Assembly (NCBI GenBank): GCA_012026715.1
Contig: VEPB01000035.1
Coordinates: 1 to 6,319, forward strand
From: Methylococcaceae bacterium
Lineage (GTDB): Bacteria > Pseudomonadota > Gammaproteobacteria > Methylococcales > Methylococcaceae
Reading direction: 5' to 3'
Length of the DNA stretch: 6,319 nt
This document shows, piece after piece, positions 1 to 6,193 of the stretch. Position 1 is the first letter of the stretch, and each line of letters opens with the position of its first letter. The translations under genes were made by a program, and so were the position numbers. Below the pieces are notes generated by a model. The model saw only the letters and a list, made by a program, of their open reading frames with translations. It did no database searches and was not told where the DNA came from.

Positions 1-857
1 ACCGAATCCATCATGCGCTTGCGCTTGGTGATCAAGGCCATATCCAGATCGGCGACGACCATGCCTTCGCCTTCCCGTAAGGGTTCCGCCAGGTGCTGGC
101 CCTCGGGCGAGACGATGGCGGTGCAGCAGCCACCCCGCAGGGCCTTTTGCAGGTTGGGGTCGGGGGTGACGGCTTCGATCTGGGCATCGGTCAGCCAGCC
201 GGTGGCGTTGACCACGAAGCAGCCGGCTTCCAGGGCGTGGTGGCGGATGGTGACCTCGATCTGCTCGGCGAAGATGGGGCCCACCAGGGAGCCGGGGAAC
301 TGGCTGCAGTGGATCTCCTCGTGCTGGGCCATCAGCGCGTAGCGGGCCAGGGGGTTGTAGTGCTCCCAGCAGGCGAGGGCGCCGATGCGGGCGATGCCGG
401 TTTCGACGACCTTCAATCCGGAGCCGTCGCCCTGACCCCAGATCATGCGCTCGTGGTAAGTCGGCGTGATCTTGCGCCGCTTCAGCGCCAGCCGACCGGT
501 TTCGTCGAAAATCAGCTGGGTGTTGTAAAGGCTGCCGTGGTCGCGTTCGTTGATGCCCAGCACCACCACCATGCTGTGGGTGCGGGCTTGGGCGGCGACC
601 GCTTCGGTCATCGGGCCCGGCACCGTGGGGGCCAGTTCGTACAGTTTCAGGTGTTCCTTGCCGGATGCCACGGGCGGCAGCACGAAGGAGAAATAGGGGT
701 AGTAGGGCACGAAGGTTTCCGGGAACACCACCAGCTGCGCGCCTTGCCTGGCCGCGTCGGCGATGGCCTGGCAGACCTTGGCGACGGTGCCGTCGGCCGA
801 ATCGAAGTCCGGCGCGATCTGAACCGCCGCCGCCCGGACGATGCGTTGGGTTGTCAT
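1..857 (-). CDS. nitC: Nit1-type aliphatic nitrilase (Nit6803-like), 3' end cut by window edge
   Basis: Carbon-nitrogen hydrolase that converts nitriles to carboxylic acids plus ammonia; cytoplasmic. The frame stays open from the ATG at 857 to base 1 (285 codons). The family is usually about 330-350 residues, so roughly 50-60 C-terminal residues lie outside the window; nothing suggests a broken gene. The catalytic triad is visible: Glu47 in FPETF, Lys129 in KRRKITPT and Cys163 in ACWEHYNP, with the second family Glu136 in YHERMIWGQGDG. Long stretches (VPYYPYFSF, YNPLARYALMAQHE, ATGWLT, AKRKRMMDS-like end) match the Synechocystis nitrilase Nit6803 as I remember it. The start is supported by GGAG (plus-strand 864-867) six bases upstream. 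It lies 304 bp downstream of nitB, as the second gene of a Nit1C cluster. The natural substrate is not known; the cluster has been linked to cyanide assimilation. Nitrilase identity is near certain, the subgroup very likely. Confidence 0.95.
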   Translation of the reverse strand, partial: MTTQRIVRAAAVQIAPDFDSADGTVAKVCQAIADAARQGAQLVVFPETFVPYYPYFSFVLPPVASGKEHLKLYELAPTVPGPMTEAVAAQARTHSMVVVLGINERDHGSLYNTQLIFDETGRLALKRRKITPTYHERMIWGQGDGSGLKVVETGIARIGALACWEHYNPLARYALMAQHEEIHCSQFPGSLVGPIFAEQIEVTIRHHALEAGCFVVNATGWLTDAQIEAVTPDPNLQKALRGGCCTAIVSPEGQHLAEPLREGEGMVVADLDMALITKRKRMMDS

Positions 858-933
858 GCTGAGCTCCAGTGGGGCCAGGATCGACAGCCGTTGGTGCAGC
901 GATGTCGAACCGGCCTATCGGTTAAAAGGTCCG

Positions 934-993
934 ATCCCGCCGCTGGACTCTGGATTCCGGCACTCCTGGCGGGATGCTTCGCCCCTCGGGCGA
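934..993. repeat. Composite palindromic extragenic element upstream of nitC
   Basis: Two adjacent inverted repeats. The first has perfect 8-bp arms, atcccgcc (934-941) and ggcgggat (968-975), separated by 26 bases. The second is a tight hairpin with 6-bp arms, tcgccc (979-984) and gggcga (988-993), around a 3-base loop. The core, ctggattccggcactcctgg, resembles a degenerate copy of the 'ctggattccggc...gccggaatgac' extragenic repeat common in proteobacterial genomes; that assignment is from memory. The element ends 77 bp upstream of the nitC start codon. Confidence 0.6.
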
Positions 994-1104
994 TGACACG
1001 CCAATGGGGTTGAATCAAGCTCCTCTCTCCGTGGAAGACGGGCTGGAGTGAAGGTTTAGTTGCCTTGAGTTCCGCGAAGGACTCATCGAAACGTCGTGCG
1101 CTTC

Positions 1105-1140
1105 AACCCTCACCCTGCCCGCTCCCAAAGGGAGAGGGTT
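1105..1140. repeat. Palindromic repeat just downstream of nitB
   Basis: Outer arms aaccctc (1105-1111) and gagggtt (1134-1140) are perfect inverted repeats. Inside, ctccc (1122-1126) and gggag (1130-1134) pair around a 3-base loop; the two pairings share base 1134, so they are partly alternative folds. The text resembles the 'ccctcacccn...ctcccaaagggagaggg' intergenic repeats found in many gammaproteobacteria (recalled, not searched). It starts 21 bases after the nitB stop codon on the transcribed strand. No T-run follows, so it is not a textbook intrinsic terminator. A role in transcript-end protection or partial termination is possible. Confidence 0.6.
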
Positions 1141-1161
1141 CATTAATTCAACGACATTGGA

Positions 1162-1644
1162 TTACAAGGTCCAGGTATCCAGGATGAAGGCGTTCTCGCG
1201 CCGGTGGATCAAGACCAGGTCCAGCACGTCCAGGGGGCTGATGGGGCGGATGCCGGGCAGCAGCGAGGGCTCGCCGTGGCCGTAGAGGGCCTGCAGGGCG
1301 AAACGGCAGGCGTAAACCTTGCCGCCTTCCTCGATGAAGCGGGCGATCTGGTTGGCGTAGTTTTGATGGCCGGCGAAGGCCTCGGCGCCGATGCGCGGGA
1401 AGCCGCGCTGCAGCCCCAGGGTCACGCCGGGGCCGTAGAGCAGAATGGAGGTTTCGAAGCCCTTGCGTTGGAGCCGGATGGCCTGGAGCAGATTCACCAG
1501 GCCGATGGAGCCTTCGAAGGCGACCGTATGAAATTTCACCAGGGCTTTTTCGCCCGGCTCGGCTTTCACATCCTCGAAAACCTTTTCTTCGTAATCGACA
1601 AAAAAATCGCCCTTCTGGTGGGCCGGTTGCTGAACTGCTGGCAT
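1162..1644 (-). CDS. nitB: MSMEG_0572/Sll0783 family nitrogen-starvation response protein
   Basis: A 160-residue soluble protein, with no signal peptide or membrane segment, full length for this family. It is the usual first structural gene of the Nit1C cluster; the Synechocystis member Sll0783 is induced by nitrogen starvation and affects polyhydroxybutyrate accumulation. Its biochemical function is unknown. The layout after a variable N-terminus (1-32) is LVKFHTVAFEGSIGLVNLLQA (35-55), a strand KGFETSILLYGPGV (61-74), an alpha region with FIEEGGKVYACRFALQALYG (103-122), and a C-terminal strand/tail LDLVLIHRRENAFILDTWTL. The order of elements and the single cysteine, Cys113 in VYACRFAL, are reminiscent of DsrE/YchN-fold proteins; that is inference. 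The ATG at 1644 is preceded by GAGG (plus-strand 1650-1653) five bases upstream. The next gene downstream is nitC. No cluster regulator stands upstream, where hom ends 385 bp away. Confidence 0.92.
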   Translation of the reverse strand: MPAVQQPAHQKGDFFVDYEEKVFEDVKAEPGEKALVKFHTVAFEGSIGLVNLLQAIRLQRKGFETSILLYGPGVTLGLQRGFPRIGAEAFAGHQNYANQIARFIEEGGKVYACRFALQALYGHGEPSLLPGIRPISPLDVLDLVLIHRRENAFILDTWTL

Positions 1645-1673
1645 GACTACCTCGCTGTCGGGAGAGACTAAAC

Positions 1674-1696
1674 TTCACGCCGATCACCGGCGTGAA
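1674..1696. promoter_or_regulatory. Perfect 23-bp palindrome in the nitB leader
   Basis: Arms ttcacgccg (1674-1682) and cggcgtgaa (1688-1696) are exact inverted repeats of 9 bp around a 5-base centre, atcac. The element sits 30-52 bases upstream of the nitB ATG, between the presumed promoter and the ribosome binding site. As DNA it has the size and symmetry of an operator for a dimeric regulator. As RNA it would form a strong 9-bp hairpin in the 5' leader, followed only by GUUUAGU, so it is a poor intrinsic terminator. Which of these applies cannot be read from the sequence. Confidence 0.55.
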
Positions 1697-1769
1697 TGTC
1701 GGTTGTCGTTGCGGATCTAGGATGCCGCTGGACTACGGTACTTTACTCTACGGACAACGCCTATTACGT

Positions 1770-1811
1770 TACAGATTCAGAAACCGGGATATTCGACAGA
1801 TACAGATTTAG
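1770..1811. repeat. Phased 11-bp direct repeat upstream of nitB
   Basis: tacagattcag (1770-1780) and tacagatttag (1801-1811) differ at one base. Their starts are 31 bp apart, close to three helical turns, which would place two bound proteins on the same DNA face. A related inverted piece, atctgtta, follows near 1821-1828. The repeat lies about 125-170 bp upstream of the nitB start codon, a plausible activator position. Chance similarity is possible with only two copies. Confidence 0.35.
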
Positions 1812-2029
1812 CCGATCGTGATCTGTTATGCCGAAAGGGTGGCGGAACTGTGATGGTGAAAGGACTCAAGAGGAGCAGGCGCGAGACTGCGCATGGGTGG
1901 CAGGTTTTCTGCCCGGCGAGATGAATAAGTGAAGCGTCAGGAAGGTCGACGGCCAACGCAGGGTTCCGGGAGAAAGGGCCGTTACCGCTGCGTGTGCCGG
2001 ACTGGGTTTTTGTTAGTCAGAGGGAGCGC

Positions 2030-3334
2030 TTAGCCCAGGGTCTCCACCCGGATGCGCTTGACCGGTCCGTTGATGGTGGACAGCGCCTCGATGCGGGCGA
2101 GCGCCTCGTTCAACTCCTTCTCCTTGAGCTTGTGGGTCAGCAGGATGACCGGCAGATGGCTCTCGTCGGCGAGGGCTTCCTTCTGGATGATGGCTTCGAT
2201 GCTGATGCGGTGGTCGGCCAGGATGCGGGTGACATCGGCCAGCACGCCGGGCTTGTCCTCGGCGGACAGCCGCAGGTAATAGGCGGTTTGCATCTCGCTG
2301 GCCGGCAGCACCGGGATGTCGGCGATGGAACCGGGCTGGAAGGCGAGGTGGGGCACCCGGTTGTCGGGGTCGGAGGTGAGCATGCGCACCACGTCCACCA
2401 GGTCGGCAACCACCGAGGAGCCGGTGGGGTCGGCGCCGGCGCCATAGAACAGGGTAGGGCCGACCGCGTCGCCCTTCACCAGCACCGCGTTCATGACGCC
2501 GTTGACGTTGGCGATCAGTCGCCGCTCCGGGATCAGGGTGGGATGGACCCGCAATTCCACGCCGGCCGGGGTGCGGCGGGCGATCCCCAGCAGCTTGATG
2601 CGGTAGCCCAGCGCCTGCGCGTAGGCCACGTCGAGCCGGGTGATGCCGCTGATGCCCTCGATATAGACCTTGTCGAACTGCAGCGGAATACCGAAGGCGA
2701 TGGAGGCCAGGATGGTCAGCTTGTGGGCGGCGTCGATGCCTTCCACGTCGAAGGTGGGGTCGGCCTCGGCGTAGCCCAGTGCCTGGGCTTCCTGGAGCAC
2801 GTCGGGGAAGTCCCGGCCCTTCTCCCACATCTCGGTGAGGATGTAGTTGCAGGTGCCGTTGATGATGCCGGCCACCCATTCGATGGTGTTGCCGGCCAGG
2901 CCTTCCCGCACCGCCTTGATGATGGGGATACCGCCCGCCACCGCCGCCTCGAACGCCACCATCAAGCCCTGGGCGCGGGCTTTGGCGAAGATCTCGTTGC
3001 CGTGCAGGGCGATCAGCGCCTTGTTGGCGGTGACCACGTGCTTGCCGTTGTCCAGCGCCTTCAGCACCAGGTCGCGGGCAATGCCGGTGCCGCCGATCAG
3101 CTCGGCGACGATCTCGATTTCGGGGTCGTTGACGATGCTGTAGGGGTCGTCGGTCAGCCCGATGCCGGTGGTGTCGCAGATGCGGGAGCGATTGAGGTCG
3201 CGGGCGAAGGCCCGCACCACCTGGATTTCGCGCCCGGCCCGGCGGGCGATCTCATCGGCATTGCGGCGCAGCACGTTGACCGTGCCGCCGCCCACCGTGC
3301 CCAGGCCCAGCACACCAATCTTCACGGGTTTCAC
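2030..3334 (-). CDS. hom: Homoserine dehydrogenase, monofunctional with C-terminal ACT domain
   Basis: NAD(P)H-dependent reduction of aspartate semialdehyde to homoserine, the branch-point step toward threonine and methionine; cytoplasmic. At 434 residues it is the normal length of the monofunctional ACT-containing form. The Rossmann motif GLGTVG is at residues 10-15. Lys105 lies in VTANKAL, and the signature GYAEADPTFDVEGIDAAHKL spans 187-206; by spacing, Glu190, Asp196, Asp201 and Lys205 correspond to the substrate-binding and catalytic residues of the yeast enzyme. The ACT domain begins near residue 351 (YYLRLSAEDKPGVLADVTRIL), consistent with allosteric control, typically by threonine. 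The start is a GTG at 3334, with AGAGG eight to nine bases upstream. alaC ends 34 bp before it, so the two are probably one transcription unit. In many relatives thrC follows hom; here it does not, and nitB comes next after a long gap. Confidence 0.97.
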   Translation of the reverse strand: MKPVKIGVLGLGTVGGGTVNVLRRNADEIARRAGREIQVVRAFARDLNRSRICDTTGIGLTDDPYSIVNDPEIEIVAELIGGTGIARDLVLKALDNGKHVVTANKALIALHGNEIFAKARAQGLMVAFEAAVAGGIPIIKAVREGLAGNTIEWVAGIINGTCNYILTEMWEKGRDFPDVLQEAQALGYAEADPTFDVEGIDAAHKLTILASIAFGIPLQFDKVYIEGISGITRLDVAYAQALGYRIKLLGIARRTPAGVELRVHPTLIPERRLIANVNGVMNAVLVKGDAVGPTLFYGAGADPTGSSVVADLVDVVRMLTSDPDNRVPHLAFQPGSIADIPVLPASEMQTAYYLRLSAEDKPGVLADVTRILADHRISIEAIIQKEALADESHLPVILLTHKLKEKELNEALARIEALSTINGPVKRIRVETLG

Positions 3335-3368
3335 AGCGGTTTCCTCTTCTCAGCGGCAGTCGGGGGAA

Positions 3369-4553
3369 TCAGATGGATGCGTCGTGACGGAACATATGAC
3401 GAATGCCCCGAATCGCCTGGCGACTGCGGTGCTCGTTTTCGATCAGGCTGAAGCGCACGTGGTCGTCGCCGAACTCGCCGAAGCCGATGCCCGGCGATAC
3501 CGCCACCTTGGCGTCCAGCAGCAGCTTCTTGGAAAATTCCAGCGAACCCAGGTGCCGGTATTGTTCCGGAATCGGCGCCCACACGAACATGGTGCCCTTG
3601 GGTTTTTCCACCGCCCAGCCGGCTTCGTTGAGCCCTTTGCACAGCACGTCGCGGCGCTGGCGGTACATTTCACAGATTTCCGCCACGCAGTCCTGCGGGC
3701 CTTCCAGGGCGGTGATGGCGGCGACCTGGATGGGAGTGAAGGTGCCGTAATCCAGGTAGGACTTGATGCGCGACAACGCCGCCACCAGTTCCCGGTTGCC
3801 GCACATGAAACCAACCCGCCAGCCGGGCATGTTGTAGCTCTTGGACAGGGTGAAGAACTCTACGGCGATGTCGGTGGCGCCCGGCACCTGCAGGATGGAG
3901 GGCGCCTTGTAACCGTCGAACACCAGGTCGGCGTAAGCCAGGTCGTGCACCACCCAGATCTTGTACTCGCGGGCGATCTCCACCACCTTCTCGAAGAAGT
4001 CCAACTCCACGCACTGGGTGGTGGGATTGCCGGGGAAGTTGAGGATCAGCATCTTGGGCTTGGGCCAGGAGGTCTTCAGGGCCATTTCCAGCTCGCTGAA
4101 AAAGTCTCCGCCCGGCACCATGGGCACATGGCGCACGTCGGCGCCGGCCAGCACGCAGCCGTAAGGGTGGATGGGGTAGGCCGGGTTGGGCACCAGCACC
4201 GCATCACCGGGGCCCAGGGTGGCGAACATCAGATGGGCCAGGCCCTCCTTGGAGCCGATGGTGACGATGGCCTGGGAGTCCGGGTCCAGTTCCACGTCGT
4301 AGCGGGTCTGGTACCAGTGACAGATGGCCTTGCGCAGGCGGGGAATGCCGCGGGAAACCGAGTACCGGTGGGCCGTGTCTTTTTGCGCGACTTCCACCAG
4401 CTTGTCGACGATATGCTGGGGCGTGGGCTGGTCCGGGTTGCCCATGCCCAGGTCGATGATGTCGGCGCCGCGGGCGCGCTCCTGCGCCTTGAGGTCGTTG
4501 ACGATGTTGAAGACATAAGGGGGCAGGCGTTTGATGCGTTGGAATTCTTCCAT
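3369..4553 (-). CDS. alaC: PLP-dependent class I aminotransferase, AlaC type
   Basis: Fold-type I aminotransferase of 394 residues resembling E. coli AlaC (YfdZ), which interconverts pyruvate plus glutamate with alanine plus 2-oxoglutarate; cytoplasmic. Visible elements are Tyr126 in NPAYPIHPYG, Asn176 in NFPGNPTTQ, Asp204 in VVHDLAYADL (pairs with the PLP pyridine nitrogen), Lys238 in TLSKSYNMPGWRVGF (Schiff base lysine) and Arg367 in HVRFSL (substrate carboxylate). I chose the ATG at 4553 because the family begins MEEFxRIKRLPPYVF. A GTG at 4613 in the same frame would add 20 residues that do not look like family sequence. The ribosome binding site is mediocre (AAGAG about nine bases upstream). 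The close relative LL-diaminopimelate aminotransferase is a possible alternative activity. The gene is followed after 34 bp by hom, suggesting coordinated amino-acid synthesis. Confidence 0.9.
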   Translation of the reverse strand: MEEFQRIKRLPPYVFNIVNDLKAQERARGADIIDLGMGNPDQPTPQHIVDKLVEVAQKDTAHRYSVSRGIPRLRKAICHWYQTRYDVELDPDSQAIVTIGSKEGLAHLMFATLGPGDAVLVPNPAYPIHPYGCVLAGADVRHVPMVPGGDFFSELEMALKTSWPKPKMLILNFPGNPTTQCVELDFFEKVVEIAREYKIWVVHDLAYADLVFDGYKAPSILQVPGATDIAVEFFTLSKSYNMPGWRVGFMCGNRELVAALSRIKSYLDYGTFTPIQVAAITALEGPQDCVAEICEMYRQRRDVLCKGLNEAGWAVEKPKGTMFVWAPIPEQYRHLGSLEFSKKLLLDAKVAVSPGIGFGEFGDDHVRFSLIENEHRSRQAIRGIRHMFRHDASI

Positions 4554-4652
4554 CCTGGGCTCTTGAGCGATTCGGAATTGGCGTTTGCGGGGGAGGGAAA
4601 TCCGGCGGCGCACGGTCCCACGACCGGGCCGGCAACGGGCAAAAAAGGAAAC

Positions 4653-4681
4653 AAATTACTGGGGTGCCGGGAAGCTGTCAA
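4653..4681 (-). promoter_or_regulatory. Sigma70-type promoter for alaC-hom
   Basis: On the minus strand a perfect -35 hexamer TTGACA (plus-strand 4676-4681) is followed after exactly 17 bp by TAATTT (plus-strand 4653-4658), a partial -10 match in a locally AT-rich patch. Transcription would start near 4646 and give a leader of roughly 90 bases before the alaC ATG. It is the best-formed promoter in the window and lies 44 bp downstream of the ubiD stop, so alaC-hom need not depend on ubiD transcription. Confidence 0.6.
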
Positions 4682-4682
4682 T

Positions 4683-4702
4683 CCGGCTCTTGGCCGGTTT
4701 TT
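4683..4702 (+). terminator. Hairpin plus T-run, terminator-like on the plus strand
   Basis: The arms ccggc (4683-4687) and gccgg (4693-4697) enclose a 5-base loop and are followed by five T residues (4698-4702) on the plus strand. The stem is short but GC-only. Its terminator polarity is opposite to all genes here, so it would stop antisense transcription entering ubiD. Read on the minus strand the stem is followed only by ATT and runs straight into the TTGACA of the alaC promoter, so it is at best a weak end for ubiD transcripts. Confidence 0.35.
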
Positions 4703-4724
4703 GCCTTGCTCCCGCGGTCCGCCC

Positions 4725-6188
4725 TCAGATCCCCAATTCCCGCCAGATCGCATCCACCTGGCTGCGCACCTCCGGGCTCATGGCGATGGGAGTTCCCCAT
4801 TCGCGGGAGGTCTCGCCCGGCCACTTGTTGGTGGCGTCCAGCCCCATCTTGGAACCTAGCCCCGACACCGGCGAGGCGAAGTCCAGGTAGTCGATGGGGG
4901 TGTTGTCGATCAGCGTGACGTCGCGGGTCGGATCCATGCGGGTGGTGATGGCCCAGATCACATCGTTCCAGTCGCGCACGTTGACGTCGTCGTCGCACAC
5001 GATGACGAACTTGGTGTACATGAACTGGCGCAGGAACGACCACACTCCGAACATCACCCGCTTGGCGTGGCCGGGATACTGCTTTTTCATGCTCACCACC
5101 GCCATCCGGTAGGAACAGCCCTCCGGCGGTAAATAGAAGTCGGTGATTTCGGGAAATTGCTTCTGCAGGATGGGCACGAATACCTCGTTGAGCGCCACCC
5201 CCAGGATGGCCGGTTCGTCCGGCGGCCGGCCGGTGTAGGTGCTGTGGTAGATGGGATTCTCCCTTTGGGTGATGCACTCGATGGTGAACACCGGGAATTC
5301 CTCCACCTCGTTGTAATAGCCGGTGTGGTCGCCGAAGGGGCCTTCCGGCGCGGTCTCGCCCGGATAGATGAAACCTTCCAGCACGATCTCGGCGCTGGCC
5401 GGCACCTGCAGGTCGCTTAAGCGGGCCTTCACCACCTCGGTCTTGGAGCCGCGCAAGAGGCCAGCGAAGCCGTATTCCGACAGGGTGTCGGGCACCGGGG
5501 TGACCGCGCCCAGGATGGTGGCGGGATCGGCGCCCAACGCCACGGCAACGGGAAAAGGCTTGCCGGGATGGGCCTGCTGCCAGTCGCGAAAGTCCAGCGC
5601 CCCGCCCCGATGGGCCAGCCAGCGCATGATGACCTTGTTCTTGCCGATGACTTGCTGGCGGTAGATGCCCAGGTTTTGCCGTTCCTTGTGAGGACCGCGG
5701 GTGATCACCAGCGCCCAGGTGATGAGCGGGCCGGCATCGCCGGGCCAGCAGGTCTGGATGGGATAGCGACCCAGGTCCACGTCGTCCTTCAGGAACAGCA
5801 CCTCCTGACAGGGGGCCGACTTCAGTTCCTTGGGCGCCATGTGCAGCACCTGCTTGAACACCGGCAGCTTGTCGAAGGCGTCCTTCATGCCCTTGGGCGG
5901 ATCGGGCTCTTTCAGGAAAGCCAGCAACTTGCCCACCTCCCGCAGCGCCTCCACCGATTCTTCGCCCATCCCCAGCGCCACCCGTCGCGGCGTCCCGAAC
6001 AGATTGCCCAGCAGCGGCACGTCGTAACCCTTGGGATTCTGGAACAGCAGGGCAGGGCCTTGCTGCTTCAAGGTGCGGTCACAGATTTCGGTGATCTCCA
6101 GCTTGGGATCGGCCGGGTAGGTTATGCGCTTCAGTTCGCCCTTGGATTCCAGTTGGGAGATGAAGTCGCGGAGGTCGCGGTATTTCAT
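4725..6188 (-). CDS. ubiD: 4-hydroxy-3-polyprenylbenzoate decarboxylase
   Basis: Prenylated-FMN-dependent decarboxylation of 3-polyprenyl-4-hydroxybenzoate to 2-polyprenylphenol in ubiquinone biosynthesis; it acts with the prFMN-making partner UbiX, which is not in the window. The 487 residues match E. coli UbiD (about 497) almost end to end, beginning MKYRDLRDFI. With a three-residue offset from the E. coli numbering, the manganese ligands are Asn172 (QNLGIYRQQ) and Glu238 (TLSEYGF), the prFMN-binding segments are Ile175-Arg177, Arg189-Leu191 and Arg194-Gly195, and the proton donor is Asp287 in PEGPFGDHTGYY. All are present, so the enzyme should be active. The start codon is clear from the family, yet no Shine-Dalgarno sequence precedes it; the bases before the ATG read AAATATCCGCC. 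It is probably a single transcription unit, since alaC has its own promoter. Confidence 0.97.
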   Translation of the reverse strand: MKYRDLRDFISQLESKGELKRITYPADPKLEITEICDRTLKQQGPALLFQNPKGYDVPLLGNLFGTPRRVALGMGEESVEALREVGKLLAFLKEPDPPKGMKDAFDKLPVFKQVLHMAPKELKSAPCQEVLFLKDDVDLGRYPIQTCWPGDAGPLITWALVITRGPHKERQNLGIYRQQVIGKNKVIMRWLAHRGGALDFRDWQQAHPGKPFPVAVALGADPATILGAVTPVPDTLSEYGFAGLLRGSKTEVVKARLSDLQVPASAEIVLEGFIYPGETAPEGPFGDHTGYYNEVEEFPVFTIECITQRENPIYHSTYTGRPPDEPAILGVALNEVFVPILQKQFPEITDFYLPPEGCSYRMAVVSMKKQYPGHAKRVMFGVWSFLRQFMYTKFVIVCDDDVNVRDWNDVIWAITTRMDPTRDVTLIDNTPIDYLDFASPVSGLGSKMGLDATNKWPGETSREWGTPIAMSPEVRSQVDAIWRELGI

Positions 6189-6193
6189 GGCGG

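Larger units (their letters stand above)
858..1161. other. Long nitB-nitC intergenic gap filled with palindromic repeats
   Basis: No credible gene lies here. The stretch holds two separate repeat-like palindromic blocks (described as their own entries), the nitC ribosome binding site, and about 110 bases between the blocks (994-1104) in which I see no clear structure. A gap this size is unusual for two genes that belong to one conserved cluster. Either nitC has its own promoter here, or the repeats act inside a shared transcript as processing or partial termination sites. I could not identify a convincing -35/-10 pair. Confidence 0.6.
1645..2029. promoter_or_regulatory. hom-nitB intergenic region, presumed nitB control region
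   Basis: There are 385 bases without a believable gene on either strand. They are less GC-rich than the flanking genes around 1740-1830. They hold the nitB ribosome binding site (1650-1653), a perfect palindrome (1674-1696), a near-perfect phased direct repeat (1770-1811), and a small 5-bp hairpin (ggcag 1899-1903, ctgcc 1909-1913). By position this should contain the nitB promoter. I looked for a sigma54 -24/-12 element with correct GG-N10-GC spacing and did not find one, and found only weak sigma70 matches. No intrinsic terminator for hom is evident. Confidence 0.5.

Noticed and set aside
93..1013. 306-codon plus-strand open frame over nitC
   Set aside because: It is an antisense shadow of the nitrilase, whose catalytic Glu, Lys and Cys are all readable on the minus strand.
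1148..1687. 179-codon minus-strand frame overlapping nitB, starting upstream of it
   Set aside because: It is Arg/Pro/Gly-rich out-of-frame sequence; the frame starting at 1644 matches a known family over its full length and has a good ribosome binding site.
1738..1751. GTA-N8-TAC, the consensus of a cyanobacterial NtcA site, about 95 bp upstream of nitB
   Set aside because: Cyanobacterial homologues of nitB belong to nitrogen-control networks, which makes the match tempting. The other genes and repeats look proteobacterial, where NtcA is absent, and six fixed bases are expected by chance about once in 4 kb.
1681..1860. Possible sigma54 promoter for nitB (for example around the minus-strand cggcatcctagatccgca)
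   Set aside because: The GG and GC elements are two bases too far apart for a functional -24/-12 promoter, and no other segment has the right spacing.
1994..3451. 485-codon plus-strand open frame opposite hom
   Set aside because: Its composition mirrors the codon structure of hom on the other strand; it shows no recognisable domain and no ribosome binding site.
4554..4613. 20-residue N-terminal extension of AlaC from the GTG at 4613
   Set aside because: The extension is Arg-rich, does not resemble family sequence, and would use up most of the leader downstream of the predicted promoter; the family start is MEEFxRIKRLPPY.
3162..4859. Very long plus-strand open frame opposite hom, alaC and ubiD
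   Set aside because: It lies antisense to three genes with intact family motifs, spans their intergenic gaps, and has the His/Gly/Val/Asp-rich composition typical of antisense frames in GC-rich DNA.
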